From a virus, in IMG/VR virus record IMGVR_UViG_3300046532_002190, positions 1 through 40,369 of that record: a stretch of DNA of 40,369 nucleotides. The stretch is one strand, 5' to 3'. The position numbers and the translations under genes are program-made. Positions within the stretch are counted from its first letter, which is position 1, and every line of letters starts with the position of its first letter. The notes beneath the pieces are model-generated. The model was not told the DNA's origin, did no database searches, and saw only the letters and a list, made by a program, of their open reading frames with translations. Shown one piece after another: positions 16,314-26,927 of this stretch.

Positions 16314-19116
16314 TACTTTAGATGATTTAGAAGAAGCAGGAAACTCGATAAATTTAGATAACGAGCTAAAATCTATAAAAAAGGTAAATCCTGCATTAGC
16401 TAAATATTTAAAATTACAAGAAAAAGCTATAATTGCACTTAAAAAGGTTAGCGCTCAATCTATTGCTAAAATAAATACTCTTAATGCTGAGAACATAGCA
16501 CTAAAAAAAGTAAACACAGCTCTCCAGAGTACTAATAAAGCAAATATATTAACTGCAAAAAGCAGTAGAAATTTACAAGGATCTATTTCTGTAATGAGAT
16601 CAGAAATGCTAATCCTAGCCTTCGCTCTAAATCTAGTTAAAAAAAGTATAGGAGGTGTATTAGAATCATTTGGTGAATTCCAAAACGCACAAAAAAGAGT
16701 TGCTAATGTAATAAGAAGTACAGGTGGAGCTGCAGGAATAACTACAGAAGAAGTTATAGCTTTAGCTGGAGAATACAATAGACTTACTAATGTCTCTGAA
16801 ACTCTAATAACCTCATCCTCTGCATTACTACTTACCTTTACAAATATAGGTAAAGATATATTCCCTATGGCTCAAAAAGCAGTTTTAGATATGACTGCAG
16901 CAATGAATAATGGTAAAATTTCAGTAGAAGGATTAAAAAGTACTAGCATAATGCTTGGAAAAGCATTGAATAATCCAATCAAAGGATTGAATGCTTTATC
17001 TAGGAATGGTGTTAAGTTTTCTAAAACTCAGAAACTTATGATAAGTAGGCTTCTTCTTTTTAATGATTTAGCAGGTGCGCAAGATATAATATTAAAAGAA
17101 GTTAATAAAGAATTCGAGAATAATTCAGATCTTCACGATTACAATCAGACCATAAGAGCTTTATCAGATTCATTTAGTGATTTAGGTGTCCAGATGGGTG
17201 GGTCATTAAGACCTGCTATAGAAAGTATAGCTAAAGCGCTCACTAGTCTTGCTAAAGCATTAAATCCAGCAGATATTTATACATTTATTATAGGTATGAC
17301 AGCATTTGTAGTAGCTGGTAAATTGATGGTAGCACCACTACTAGCAACCATCGCTGGTACTGATACATTAGGGAAATCAATACTATTAAGCGCAAATAGG
17401 TTAAAGTTCTGGGGTAAAACTGCTGATTACGCAGCAATTAGAACAGCGAGGCTAACTAGATCTGTAACACTATTAAAATCTTCAATTGGAATAGGTGCAG
17501 CAGCAAGTGTATTAGCGTTATTAACTATGGGACTAGTTAAATACATGAAAGGTAGTAAGGATGCTAAGGGTGAGACTTCAGACTTCACTAAAAGTTTACA
17601 AGATTTGACTAAGGTTAAGCCAGAGGTATTAAAAGACTTAAATACAGCAGGAGCAGCTAGAGAATTAATTAGGTATAGAGAAGAGATTGAAAAGGTAGAA
17701 TTAAAAATATCAAATCTGGGTAAAACTAATAAAGAATATAACAAACTATTAGATTCAGGTGGTGGCACTGGTAGTGGTACTTTCAGTCTTACTCAGGATG
17801 CTCGTGAATATATTAATACATTACTTGATTTAGAATTTACACATGATCAATTGTTTAATGCATTAACATTTGGAGCTAAGAATGATGCTTCTAAAGCAAT
17901 TAATAATTATTTTGATGGCTATAAAGGAAGAAACATGGCTTCTTTCGAGAAATTCTTAGAGTCACATCAAAGTGGATTTAAAGGCATAAATGATGACATG
18001 CAAAAGAATATTAAATTATTAAAAGATAGAGAAAAAGTAATTCCTAAACCTGGTGGAAGTAATGATGAAGCAGATTGGCATGGTATTGCTCAGAGACAAG
18101 AAAAGGCAACAAAAGCAGCACTATTTTCTTTAAATAAAGAAGAAGAAGGTAGTGAAAAATTAATTAGTATTAAACATCAGTTAATGAATGCTACAAAAGA
18201 TGGGGATCAAGCTACACATGAAAGCCTCATAATGATGCAGGCATATGGAAAAGAGTTAGTTAAATTAGGAATTTTTTCTCAGGATAATATATCAATTACT
18301 GAGGAATTTACAAAGGCTACAAATCTTATTAAGGAAAAATTAAAAGCTAGATATGATGCTGAAGCAGATTTATTAGCAGCTAATAAATTACCAGAGTTAA
18401 GAAAGAAGAATATGGAGGAGTGGGTTGATATGACAACTGAGGCTTTAGAGGGTCTTTTAGAAACATATAAAGGTTACTATAGCGCACAACTAAGTATACA
18501 ACATGAAGCTCAGAACTTAGAGTTAGCAGGTCAATTAACTAATATAGATAAGATGAAGGCTAGTGAAAGAGTTAAGGATAAAGAGAGAGCCAAGATTCAC
18601 AACAAACAAAAGGCATTAAAAATAAAACAACATAATGAAGATATAACATTAAAACAAAAGGAAATTTATGTTGATTTAGGTATGAGTATTGGTAAAATAG
18701 TAACTGCTTATTCAAGATCAGTTGGTGGTATATTTGCAAAATGGTCTCCATTTATTGGAGGTCCAGCAATAGCTAAGGCAGAAGTAGCAATGACTAAAGG
18801 TCAATTATTTGGTCAAATTGCACTAGCAACTGCAGGAGCAGGAGCGCAGGCTAAATCTTTAGATAAGCAAAGAATGGCTTATGGTGGTAGTTTTGTTACA
18901 TCTGGACCTCAAGAATTGATAGTTGGAGATAATCCAGGTGGTAAAGAATTAGTAAATATCACTCCAATTAATACTCCTAACATAGGTGGCAGTCCAGTTG
19001 GAACTAATATTAATATTTCCTTCGAGGGCAATGTTCTTTCTGATGACTTTATTATAAGTGAAGCAATTCCAAAAATTAAAGAAGCTATTAGAAGAGGGGA
19101 AGACATAGGGATTTAA
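16306..19116 (+). CDS. Tape measure protein
   Basis: The start is GTG 16306, five bases after AAAGGAG (16294-16300). An in-frame TTG at 16255 lacks such a site. The 936-residue product sets tail length: long helical, Ala/Lys/Leu-rich segments, hydrophobic stretches near residues 100-115, 325-350 and 400-415, and a C-terminal signature GGSFVTSGPQELIVGDNPGG typical of tape measures. At roughly 1.5 angstrom per residue of helix the tail would be about 140 nm. Coiled-coil runs occur around 690-780. No embedded hydrolase domain is seen. Confidence 0.88.
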   Translation: MANTLDDLEEAGNSINLDNELKSIKKVNPALAKYLKLQEKAIIALKKVSAQSIAKINTLNAENIALKKVNTALQSTNKANILTAKSSRNLQGSISVMRSEMLILAFALNLVKKSIGGVLESFGEFQNAQKRVANVIRSTGGAAGITTEEVIALAGEYNRLTNVSETLITSSSALLLTFTNIGKDIFPMAQKAVLDMTAAMNNGKISVEGLKSTSIMLGKALNNPIKGLNALSRNGVKFSKTQKLMISRLLLFNDLAGAQDIILKEVNKEFENNSDLHDYNQTIRALSDSFSDLGVQMGGSLRPAIESIAKALTSLAKALNPADIYTFIIGMTAFVVAGKLMVAPLLATIAGTDTLGKSILLSANRLKFWGKTADYAAIRTARLTRSVTLLKSSIGIGAAASVLALLTMGLVKYMKGSKDAKGETSDFTKSLQDLTKVKPEVLKDLNTAGAARELIRYREEIEKVELKISNLGKTNKEYNKLLDSGGGTGSGTFSLTQDAREYINTLLDLEFTHDQLFNALTFGAKNDASKAINNYFDGYKGRNMASFEKFLESHQSGFKGINDDMQKNIKLLKDREKVIPKPGGSNDEADWHGIAQRQEKATKAALFSLNKEEEGSEKLISIKHQLMNATKDGDQATHESLIMMQAYGKELVKLGIFSQDNISITEEFTKATNLIKEKLKARYDAEADLLAANKLPELRKKNMEEWVDMTTEALEGLLETYKGYYSAQLSIQHEAQNLELAGQLTNIDKMKASERVKDKERAKIHNKQKALKIKQHNEDITLKQKEIYVDLGMSIGKIVTAYSRSVGGIFAKWSPFIGGPAIAKAEVAMTKGQLFGQIALATAGAGAQAKSLDKQRMAYGGSFVTSGPQELIVGDNPGGKELVNITPINTPNIGGSPVGTNINISFEGNVLSDDFIISEAIPKIKEAIRRGEDIGI

Positions 19117-22100
19117 TGCTTAAAAAGAATAAATATAAATCGTTCTTTAATTCAAGTCTATATGGATTAAATAATTTACATCCAATTGTGATAATAGATT
19201 ATAATCCTGATGCAGATGTATATTCTAAGGATATTGGTGAATATGGTATGAGTCCAGATGATAGAGTCCAAGCATATAAGAATTTTGATAGGAAGTCAAT
19301 ATTCTTATCTACAGACCCAGGTTATAAATTAATTAATTCAGAGTTTAAAAATGAGGTTGGAGTTAATTCTTTTTACTTTGAAGATAGAGATTTAAGTATT
19401 CCATCTATCTCTGAATCATTAGATATAGATGAAAGAAAATTTAAAATATCAGATGTGAGTATTAAATTAAATAACTATCCTATGTATTTAGAGAATAGGA
19501 CTAGTGATTTATTCAAAAATAATAATTTTATTAATAAGTTTGTTAAAATATTCTATGCTCCATCCAATTTGAATTCAATAAAGAATAAAATACATAATTC
19601 TAGCAATTTGGATATATTTAATCCTGATTCTCAAGAATATATAAATTCATATGATGCCCATATTCCTGTTTATACTGGTATAATAAGATCAGTAACTTAC
19701 GACTCTAAATCTATATCATTTAAAGCAGAGGATTACGCAGAGAAGAAATTTCACAAAGAAGTTCCAATAGCTAGAATGAGTAATTTATCTAATTGTGTTG
19801 TAAAGGAAGATCACTTAAAGCCAATACCATTTTCATATGGAGAAGTTAATTATGCTCCTGTCCAAAAATTTACAACTGATAGTCTTAGCAGTAAGGTCTA
19901 TTTGTTATCAGATGATTATCCTAGTATAACTAATACTGAAAGACCTGCAACAGGGTTTGGAGTTAATAGAATGGGAGATTGGATACCATATAGAACTGAG
20001 CCTGCATTATTTATACACAAGGGAGAATATTGTTTCATACCACAGAATTATGAAGCTATTGGTGGACATTATTTAACTACAGGAGTTGATGTTAGTGAAT
20101 CCAATGTATATGATCAAGCAGTTGAATCTGGGAATTATAGTGACTATGGTAATTTAGAGCAATGGTATAATCCTGATGGCAGTATAGGGAGTTCAAATCA
20201 AAATTATCCTTTCATAGGTTGGTATAATAAAAATATAAACACAGACGATATAATTGGTACACCACTTCTAAATTCTACTATGAACAATGAAATACAAGCA
20301 TGGCATGTAAGGCATCCTAGTGATATTAGATTGCTAAACTTTGCTAAAGTAGTTAATAATACAATGGGACTTACAAATAATGGTCATCAATTTTTTCATT
20401 ATATAGGATCTAATGAAAATGTTTATATTAATAATCCTCAAAATGCATATACATTGACAGAACCAGGAGAATTTCCATATCAAGGAGTAGATGCAAATAC
20501 TTGCGCAACAATACCTGATAATAATACTAACCTACAAGACCATTTAAATACCCATGGGCATATTAATGTTACTGACAATACAATGTCAAGCATTCCTATA
20601 GAGAGTGAACTTAGAGATATTAGTACTGAAATATTACATCAATACGCATTAAATGATAATAACCAACAACAATGGAGTTTAAATTTTGTAAACTTACCTT
20701 CATGGAGTCAATTGAAGGATGTTTATAATGATTATATAAATCCTAGTGGTATTGAATCAAGTAATCCAATCCTAGGACTACCTAACTATTATGGATCAGA
20801 GTATGTTGATATGTACAATGAAGAACTACAAGAATTTTTACCAGAATACACATCTCAAATAATGCATCATAATTATGTAGGATATACAAATGGTACAGAT
20901 GCTCTATTGATAGGTCAGGTAGATGATTTTAATTATCCAGATATTGAATTCCCATATGATAGAAGTATTATTTATAGATATGATAAGAAATATAATGGTA
21001 GTAATCAATTAATAAGTATTGGATATCATAGTGATTCATTTGTTACTGCACAAATAAATAATTATAATGTTAGTATGAATCAGCACAATAATGTCTATAA
21101 TAATGAATTTGTTAATTTAAAAGATATTTGGAGTTTTGATGAACACTATAATATGGAAATAACAGGAGCATCAATAATACCTTCAGATGATAATTTTAAT
21201 AAAATCAATTTTTCAGGCACTTGGAATGGAATAAACAATAGACATGGTTGCTTAAATGAAATGAGTAGTGGTGTCAATTTAGGCAATGATTTCTCTTCAG
21301 CTAATATTAATGTTACTGGTCTACCAGGATGTAATATTTTTTCCTCAGAATACTCTAATAATTTAGCTATACTTATAAAAGAAGATATGACTATAACTGT
21401 TGGCTCAAACACTTTTACTTTACTTAAAGACACTTTAATGCCTGTTGTAAATAAAGCAGAGTCTTTATATCAACCTGCTATTAGTTTAGAACTAGGATTT
21501 CCTACTTTTTTAAATTCTGATACATTTTCAACTAAAATTGAGTATAATTACAATGATTATAATGGAGATAATTCATTTACACCTATTTACACTGTAGGAT
21601 CAGATCTTTATAGTGCTATTAATAGTGGTTTTTATGAAGGTAATACTGGAGAATATGCGTTAGATGATACTTCTCCAAATCCAGAAGATTTTTATTGGAG
21701 AGGTTTGTTTTTATCTTGCAGTTATGAACCTTCAAATGTAGAAGGTGTGAATGAAAGAGGATGCTATACTTACTCTACTTATAAAATGGCTGTTAATTAT
21801 GACTTATCTTCGTTCGATCAATACTCTGGAGCTCAGACTGCACATACAGGAGCAGGAGCAACATCTCATTCTGAGAATACTATATTTCCAAGGTTATGTA
21901 TAAGGAGTGGCTCTTTTAATATTGAAGACAGTGAACTACTAGGAGATGATAATGCATTTATGGTAAGTCAAGAGTATGATGATATTTTTGATCTTCTCGG
22001 TGGTGGACTTACGAATACATCAATAGATTGGACTCCTTATACTGTATGCTATACAGAGGGTGGTTGTACGAGTACGATGCCAGGAGGTACAAACTTTATT

Positions 22101-24590
22101 CACCATGTTCTATATAATCAAGACTACACTGGTACTGATTATAGTAATTTTCCATACGATGGAGCAGAATACACTCCACATACTGAAATTATAAATGATT
22201 ATGGAGCTATGAACTCTAGTTTTAATACATTAGCCTCTCAAGATAGTTCGTCTGTTTCAGAAGCATATGGTAATAATTCATTAAGCAATCTTTATTATGG
22301 TAATGCGAATATGAATACAGTAGATGGTACTGCTATCAACACAGGAGATTGCCTTACATATCATCATTGGTGGGATACTCCAAATGCCTGTAATAATCTA
22401 GTAACAACTGTAGGTCTTGATCTTTCTGCTCGAACTAGTTATGATATAAGAGATCATCATGGACACAGAGAGTTGAATTTACAAATACAAAGGTCTACTC
22501 TATTTCAAAGATTAGAATTAACTGATTTTAGTTCTTCTAAGTTGTATTCTAGTTCTAAAGGTAGGTCTGCTATATCAGATCATGAGGATGTATATTACAT
22601 ACAAATGAATGGCACTCCAACTGAGGATACTTATGGTGCAACACATTTCAGCATGGAACATAGAATAGAAGAAATTATGAGAATATGGTTAGCCTCTATA
22701 TATACTTCTACTGCACTCATTTTTTCAGGTACAATGCTATATCAATTAATGACAGGAGATTATAATTTTTACAATCCTGATGGTGAGCTTAAACTAGAAT
22801 GGAAAGATAACCCAGAAGCTATGCAGTTTTATATTGATGCAGATGTGCAGAATAATTCTTTCACTCAAGATGGAATACATAACGACCCTATGTTTGATAT
22901 TGAAATTATAAGCTCACCATTAAGAGTTTCTAATCTTACAGGACAGCCTCTTGAAAAAGCATTTTTTACATACAAGACTGGTAGTATTGTAAGTACTGGA
23001 AGTAATTCTTGGACTCCTTTCAATGGAGGTACAGGTGAGAATACTTTTGATAATATTGGTACTACTACAACTTCCAATCTAACAGATATACAATTTGATT
23101 TAGATCATTTAAATAAAACAGGTCAATTCGTAGATATAAATGGAAATAGTGATGGTTATCAACCAGAAGATACTTTGATTACCTGGACTCATCAAGATTA
23201 TGTAGTAGGTTCAGGGAATACACAAGCTGATGATATATTTCAAGAGCCAATACAGATAAAATTTAGGGATGCAATATCTAGAGTTTATATACCAGGAGTG
23301 GGATATAGATATATACCTACTTTATTTAATTTTGTTACTTGGTTAATAGGTGTTCAATCAAGTCTAGTGTATAATAATTTTCAGAGCATAGTAACAGCTC
23401 CATCCCATGTATTGAAACATCTAGCTATATCAGAAATTGGAATACCTAAAGAATTTGTAGAATTTGAAGAAGTTGTAGAAGGAGATTATTCATATAAAAT
23501 AGCTTTCTCCACTAATAAATTAATAAACTCTAAAAAACTATTAGAGAGTATAGCTACTAATACTCAATCATTTCCTATATTTAGACCATCTGCTAATAAA
23601 TTTATTGTTTCAGATATACTAAATGAATATACTATGGATAATGTAGATTTAGAGATACAATCTAGAGATGTTAGTAAGATAACACTTACTTTTACTCCAC
23701 CTGAAGATATTAAACATAGAGTGCAAGTTAAGTATAATATGGATTACCATGAGGATGAATTAAAGAGTGAAACATCTTATCTTGATATTTCCTCAGAACT
23801 TGTAAACTATGATAATAATTTTTATTCTTTAAGTAATCCAACTGATGCAACATTGGAATTTGACGCTAAGTATTTAAGAGATAAAGTTTCGGCAGAGAGA
23901 TTGAGAGATTTTTTATGTTATAACTCTTGTAATCAACATGCTAAAATGAAAATAGAATTGCCAATTCAATATATAACATTAGAAATTGGTGATATAGTTT
24001 CATTTGATAGTATAATAGATAATTTAAAAATATTAGGAGAAGACTATACTAAGGAAAATATTAGGAATGGTCAAATAATATATCCCTACTTCAAAGTGAT
24101 AAAGACAAGGAAAAAGACAGATAGTGTTATTATTGAAATATACCAATTACACAAATTAAAAAGTGATGCTAGAACATATAATGAATTTAGTCCTAACCAT
24201 CAGGAAGAAATTGATCAGGCAATATATGGATGCACTAATATATTAGCTAATAACTATAGTAATTTAGCAACAGTTGAGGATGGTAGTTGTGAATTTACGC
24301 CATATTGTTATTTTCCTCAAGATGGTGGTGGCTCTATTCAAATTTCAGCTGAGGATTGTGTAGCATTAGGAGGACAAGTAATTACACAAGGTGATGCAAA
24401 TAGTGATGGCAATATAAATATTGTAGATATAATTAGAATGATAGATCATATGATAGGTGGTGTCCAATTAAGTGGACTTAACTACCATCAAGCAGATTTG
24501 GATCATAATGGACTGGTAGACATTATTGATATAATAATTCTATTCGAATATATAAACTGGAATAATTTGGGCAATAATGTCTATCCATAA
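19116..24590 (+). CDS. Giant tail-tip protein with C-terminal dockerin-like module
   Basis: 1824 residues, starting within the last base of the tape-measure stop. Residues 1-240 look like a tail-tip/distal-tail region (LHPIVIIDYNPDAD ... VYTGIIRSVTYDSKSISFKAEDYA). A huge Asn/Asp/Tyr/Ser-rich stretch (about 280-1380) interrupts it. The hub-like part resumes at about 1430-1690 (RPSANKFIVSDIL; QYITLEIGDIVSFDS). The end is distinct: a GCT..A.NY...AT.EDGSC cysteine motif (1705-1725), then two calcium-loop-like repeats, DANSDGNINIVD (1760-1771) and DLDHNGLVDIID (1794-1805), the pattern of type I dockerins. Host adhesion or docking to a carbohydrate-linked partner is inference. Confidence 0.75.
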   Translation: MLKKNKYKSFFNSSLYGLNNLHPIVIIDYNPDADVYSKDIGEYGMSPDDRVQAYKNFDRKSIFLSTDPGYKLINSEFKNEVGVNSFYFEDRDLSIPSISESLDIDERKFKISDVSIKLNNYPMYLENRTSDLFKNNNFINKFVKIFYAPSNLNSIKNKIHNSSNLDIFNPDSQEYINSYDAHIPVYTGIIRSVTYDSKSISFKAEDYAEKKFHKEVPIARMSNLSNCVVKEDHLKPIPFSYGEVNYAPVQKFTTDSLSSKVYLLSDDYPSITNTERPATGFGVNRMGDWIPYRTEPALFIHKGEYCFIPQNYEAIGGHYLTTGVDVSESNVYDQAVESGNYSDYGNLEQWYNPDGSIGSSNQNYPFIGWYNKNINTDDIIGTPLLNSTMNNEIQAWHVRHPSDIRLLNFAKVVNNTMGLTNNGHQFFHYIGSNENVYINNPQNAYTLTEPGEFPYQGVDANTCATIPDNNTNLQDHLNTHGHINVTDNTMSSIPIESELRDISTEILHQYALNDNNQQQWSLNFVNLPSWSQLKDVYNDYINPSGIESSNPILGLPNYYGSEYVDMYNEELQEFLPEYTSQIMHHNYVGYTNGTDALLIGQVDDFNYPDIEFPYDRSIIYRYDKKYNGSNQLISIGYHSDSFVTAQINNYNVSMNQHNNVYNNEFVNLKDIWSFDEHYNMEITGASIIPSDDNFNKINFSGTWNGINNRHGCLNEMSSGVNLGNDFSSANINVTGLPGCNIFSSEYSNNLAILIKEDMTITVGSNTFTLLKDTLMPVVNKAESLYQPAISLELGFPTFLNSDTFSTKIEYNYNDYNGDNSFTPIYTVGSDLYSAINSGFYEGNTGEYALDDTSPNPEDFYWRGLFLSCSYEPSNVEGVNERGCYTYSTYKMAVNYDLSSFDQYSGAQTAHTGAGATSHSENTIFPRLCIRSGSFNIEDSELLGDDNAFMVSQEYDDIFDLLGGGLTNTSIDWTPYTVCYTEGGCTSTMPGGTNFIHHVLYNQDYTGTDYSNFPYDGAEYTPHTEIINDYGAMNSSFNTLASQDSSSVSEAYGNNSLSNLYYGNANMNTVDGTAINTGDCLTYHHWWDTPNACNNLVTTVGLDLSARTSYDIRDHHGHRELNLQIQRSTLFQRLELTDFSSSKLYSSSKGRSAISDHEDVYYIQMNGTPTEDTYGATHFSMEHRIEEIMRIWLASIYTSTALIFSGTMLYQLMTGDYNFYNPDGELKLEWKDNPEAMQFYIDADVQNNSFTQDGIHNDPMFDIEIISSPLRVSNLTGQPLEKAFFTYKTGSIVSTGSNSWTPFNGGTGENTFDNIGTTTTSNLTDIQFDLDHLNKTGQFVDINGNSDGYQPEDTLITWTHQDYVVGSGNTQADDIFQEPIQIKFRDAISRVYIPGVGYRYIPTLFNFVTWLIGVQSSLVYNNFQSIVTAPSHVLKHLAISEIGIPKEFVEFEEVVEGDYSYKIAFSTNKLINSKKLLESIATNTQSFPIFRPSANKFIVSDILNEYTMDNVDLEIQSRDVSKITLTFTPPEDIKHRVQVKYNMDYHEDELKSETSYLDISSELVNYDNNFYSLSNPTDATLEFDAKYLRDKVSAERLRDFLCYNSCNQHAKMKIELPIQYITLEIGDIVSFDSIIDNLKILGEDYTKENIRNGQIIYPYFKVIKTRKKTDSVIIEIYQLHKLKSDARTYNEFSPNHQEEIDQAIYGCTNILANNYSNLATVEDGSCEFTPYCYFPQDGGGSIQISAEDCVALGGQVITQGDANSDGNINIVDIIRMIDHMIGGVQLSGLNYHQADLDHNGLVDIIDIIILFEYINWNNLGNNVYP
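24393..24530 (+). other. Dockerin-like paired EF-hand loops
   Basis: This segment encodes two loops with Asp/Asn at positions 1, 3, 5 and Asp at 12, each followed by a hydrophobic helix (IIRMIDHMIGG; IIILFEYINW). Two such F-hand-like repeats in tandem define type I dockerins, which bind calcium and a cohesin. They sit at the extreme C-terminus of the tail-tip protein after a cysteine motif. Confidence 0.7.
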
Positions 24591-24613
24591 GTGGTTTTTA
24601 TGAAAGGTAAATT

Positions 24614-25396
24614 ATGAAAAAAAATTATATAAAAGAGACTCTATTAAACTTAAAAAGAAATGGATATATTGATCAGTTTGATTCAATAGATTTCTTTGAA
24701 TCTTTTTATGATAACAACTCTCTATCTGTAAATTTAAATAATCAAGTCCCAGTAGCTATTGAAATAGGGTATAATAGTAATATATCTATAGATAGTATAT
24801 CAAGAAAAGGATGGATTACTTCAGCTGGAATAGATAAAGCTCTTATGATAAATATTTCTAAAAATGAGAATGAATTTAAAGATTTGCCAGTAATTTTATT
24901 AAAATATTCTGGATCACAAGAACCTAATATGTTTAAATATGTGAAAATATATAATATGGATAGATCAGTAGCATATTGCAAACCAGTTGATAATAATCCA
25001 GGAATGGCTAGTATTGAATTTGATAATGAAGTTTTTGATTCTAGCGATAGCACTTTTGACTATTCAGATAATCCAATAGCTATTACAAAAGATAAAGATA
25101 AAAGGAATAATTTAATTAAAAATACATCAAATGCAATTTTACAAAAAGAAGTATTTTCCTTTAATAAGTCTATCAATAATGAAGGATTAAAAGCTAGGCA
25201 TATATATACTGATGGTAACCTTTTTAAAGTAGAGGGTAAGAAATATAAGGGTTATTATGATATAGAATCAAATGACAATAAAATTAGTTTCAAGTCATTA
25301 GATGGAAAGAAATTAGAACTTATCCATAAATTAGTAGATAAAGTCATAACAAAAAAATTATTAAGAGAAAGCAAGGTAAAAGATAATGTCAAATGA
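24614..25396 (+). CDS. Minor tail protein of unknown function
   Basis: 260 residues, AAAGG before the ATG. Lys/Asn/Ile/Asp-rich; the N-terminal part (to about 180) alternates strands and charged turns, and the end is helical and basic (LIHKLVDKVITKKLLRESKVK). No recognised motif. It lies between the tail-tip protein and the last late gene, and overlaps the latter by 11 bases, so it is most likely part of the tail tip or its assembly. Confidence 0.5.
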   Translation: MKKNYIKETLLNLKRNGYIDQFDSIDFFESFYDNNSLSVNLNNQVPVAIEIGYNSNISIDSISRKGWITSAGIDKALMINISKNENEFKDLPVILLKYSGSQEPNMFKYVKIYNMDRSVAYCKPVDNNPGMASIEFDNEVFDSSDSTFDYSDNPIAITKDKDKRNNLIKNTSNAILQKEVFSFNKSINNEGLKARHIYTDGNLFKVEGKKYKGYYDIESNDNKISFKSLDGKKLELIHKLVDKVITKKLLRESKVKDNVK

Positions 25397-26870
25397 TAGA
25401 AACTTAGGTAAAAATGGTTTTGTCACTAATGTAATGCCATTGATAGGGTCTGTATATTCAAATGATATAATTGGATATAATACATCTATATCTCATAGTA
25501 ATAGTTACATTAAAGTATACGATTCAATATTAGAAGAAGATGTTATAAAGACTTTCTTTGGTTTAAATCCTAGTGATACTAAGAAATTTAATTTTGCATA
25601 TAGAAATTCTTTAAGTGGTGCAGTACAAGATGATTTAAATATTCCTTATGGATTTAAATGGAGTATGGATTTATTATTTAGAAATAAGAATAGTGATAGA
25701 TTGAAAACATACTCTAATAGTGAGATAATAGATGACTTCTTTACTAATAATGAGCAAGGTTTTAATCACAATTGGTGGGGTAATAGACATAATACTGAAT
25801 GGGATATTATCTCAGATGATGGTGGTGTTATGGATCAATATCTAAGTAGTACTGGTGTACTTGTTTATGATGACTTCCCAGATATTCCATTATCATATTT
25901 TAGTAGATTGAATTGTGTATCATTATTGAATCATAATTTTAATCAATTTAGAGAAGTTGGAGTTACTATAAAAATACTAGCATTTTCTAAGGAAAATAAG
26001 AAATTCTTTGTTCATGAAGTAGGATTAGATGAATTAGACCCTGTGCATGGAAGTATGACTCTTGGGAAATCATCATATATAGATTTATTTAATTCACAAT
26101 CATCTACTAGAAATATTACAAGTATAACCAGAGAAGATAATATGATGAATATTAATAAGAATAGTGGTAGTACTATAACAGCTTGGAGTGAAAATTCTAG
26201 TATGTTATATGATGATGCAATTGTATGTTCACTTAGTGCTATATTTCATCATACTCCTGAAGAAGAAATTCCTACTATTTTAAATAGATATTTAAATATA
26301 GGGAGCATTGGATTTGGTTCTTATTATACAATGCCTGTTGCAGCAGATGTAGGATTTTCAAAATCTATAGAATTTGACAATATAAAATCATCAGAAACAT
26401 TATCAGGGAGAAGTTTATTTAGTATTAAGAATTCAACTCCAGATTTCTTACTTAGTTATAATAGTAGTGTTAATAGCCAAAAAAGAAGATTGATAGATAG
26501 AAAAGGAAGAAGGAGATATAATTTAGAGTTCCAGGGAATATTAGATACTGATCTATTTCCAAGATCAGAATCTGGAGATTATAGTATCCCAACAGATTTT
26601 ACACTAGGAGATAATTTTTCATCGTATACTCATCTTGATAATAGCTTATTTAAAGAGAATAAGATGACTATATATCACGCATTAGTATATGATAGTATGG
26701 GTGGTCAAGTACCATTTATATTTATAGAAAATACTTTAGATTTAAATGCATTTGGATGTATAAGACAGGATAATTTTACTCAATGTATATTAGACTCAGA
26801 TACTATTGAGGTAACAAGTCTCGCACCAAATTTTTATAGTATTAGTTTAGATTTAAGGGAGGTTTGGTAG
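25386..26870 (+). CDS. Minor tail / tail-tip protein
   Basis: 494 residues. Aromatic- and Asn-rich N-terminal region (FNHNWWGNRHNTEWD). The last 120 residues have the pattern KGRRRYNLEFQGIL ... MGGQVPFIFIENT ... FTQCILDSDTIEVTSLAPNFYSISLDLREVW, a small beta domain often ending phage tail-tip proteins, in which a conserved segment contacts the tube. It is the final gene of the late operon and is followed at once by hairpins. Assignment is from context and this C-terminal domain. Confidence 0.6.
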   Translation: MSNDRNLGKNGFVTNVMPLIGSVYSNDIIGYNTSISHSNSYIKVYDSILEEDVIKTFFGLNPSDTKKFNFAYRNSLSGAVQDDLNIPYGFKWSMDLLFRNKNSDRLKTYSNSEIIDDFFTNNEQGFNHNWWGNRHNTEWDIISDDGGVMDQYLSSTGVLVYDDFPDIPLSYFSRLNCVSLLNHNFNQFREVGVTIKILAFSKENKKFFVHEVGLDELDPVHGSMTLGKSSYIDLFNSQSSTRNITSITREDNMMNINKNSGSTITAWSENSSMLYDDAIVCSLSAIFHHTPEEEIPTILNRYLNIGSIGFGSYYTMPVAADVGFSKSIEFDNIKSSETLSGRSLFSIKNSTPDFLLSYNSSVNSQKRRLIDRKGRRRYNLEFQGILDTDLFPRSESGDYSIPTDFTLGDNFSSYTHLDNSLFKENKMTIYHALVYDSMGGQVPFIFIENTLDLNAFGCIRQDNFTQCILDSDTIEVTSLAPNFYSISLDLREVW

Positions 26871-26882
26871 CCCTAACCTCCC
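26857..26882. terminator. Hairpin 1 at the convergence of the two arms
   Basis: GGGAGGTT (26857-26864) and AACCTCCC (26875-26882) form a perfect 8-bp stem with a 10-base loop that contains the stop codon of the last late gene. No T run follows on either strand, so termination strength is uncertain, but the symmetric stem can act in both directions. Confidence 0.6.
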
Positions 26883-26887
26883 CTATA

Positions 26888-26927
26888 GGAGAGCGAGTTA
26901 GTTTTGCGATTTTCTACCTTGCTCTCC
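26888..26927. terminator. Hairpin 2 at the convergence of the two arms
   Basis: GGAGAGCGAG (26888-26897) can pair with CTTGCTCTCC (26918-26927) over 10 bp with one G-U. Together with the hairpin just before it, this is a likely bidirectional end point for the late plus-strand and early minus-strand transcripts. It overlaps the end of the reading frame that follows the interrupted nuclease. Confidence 0.6.

Noticed and set aside
16455-17768. Minus-strand ORFs of about 110 codons opposite the tape measure gene
   Set aside because: Reverse shadows of a helical, Ala/Lys-rich gene; Ser/Phe/Ile-rich translations without start signals.
21759-21800. A second GCT..NY cysteine motif in the tail-tip protein (GCYTYSTYKMAVNY)
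   Set aside because: It lacks the DGSC end and the spacing is off; probably chance similarity.
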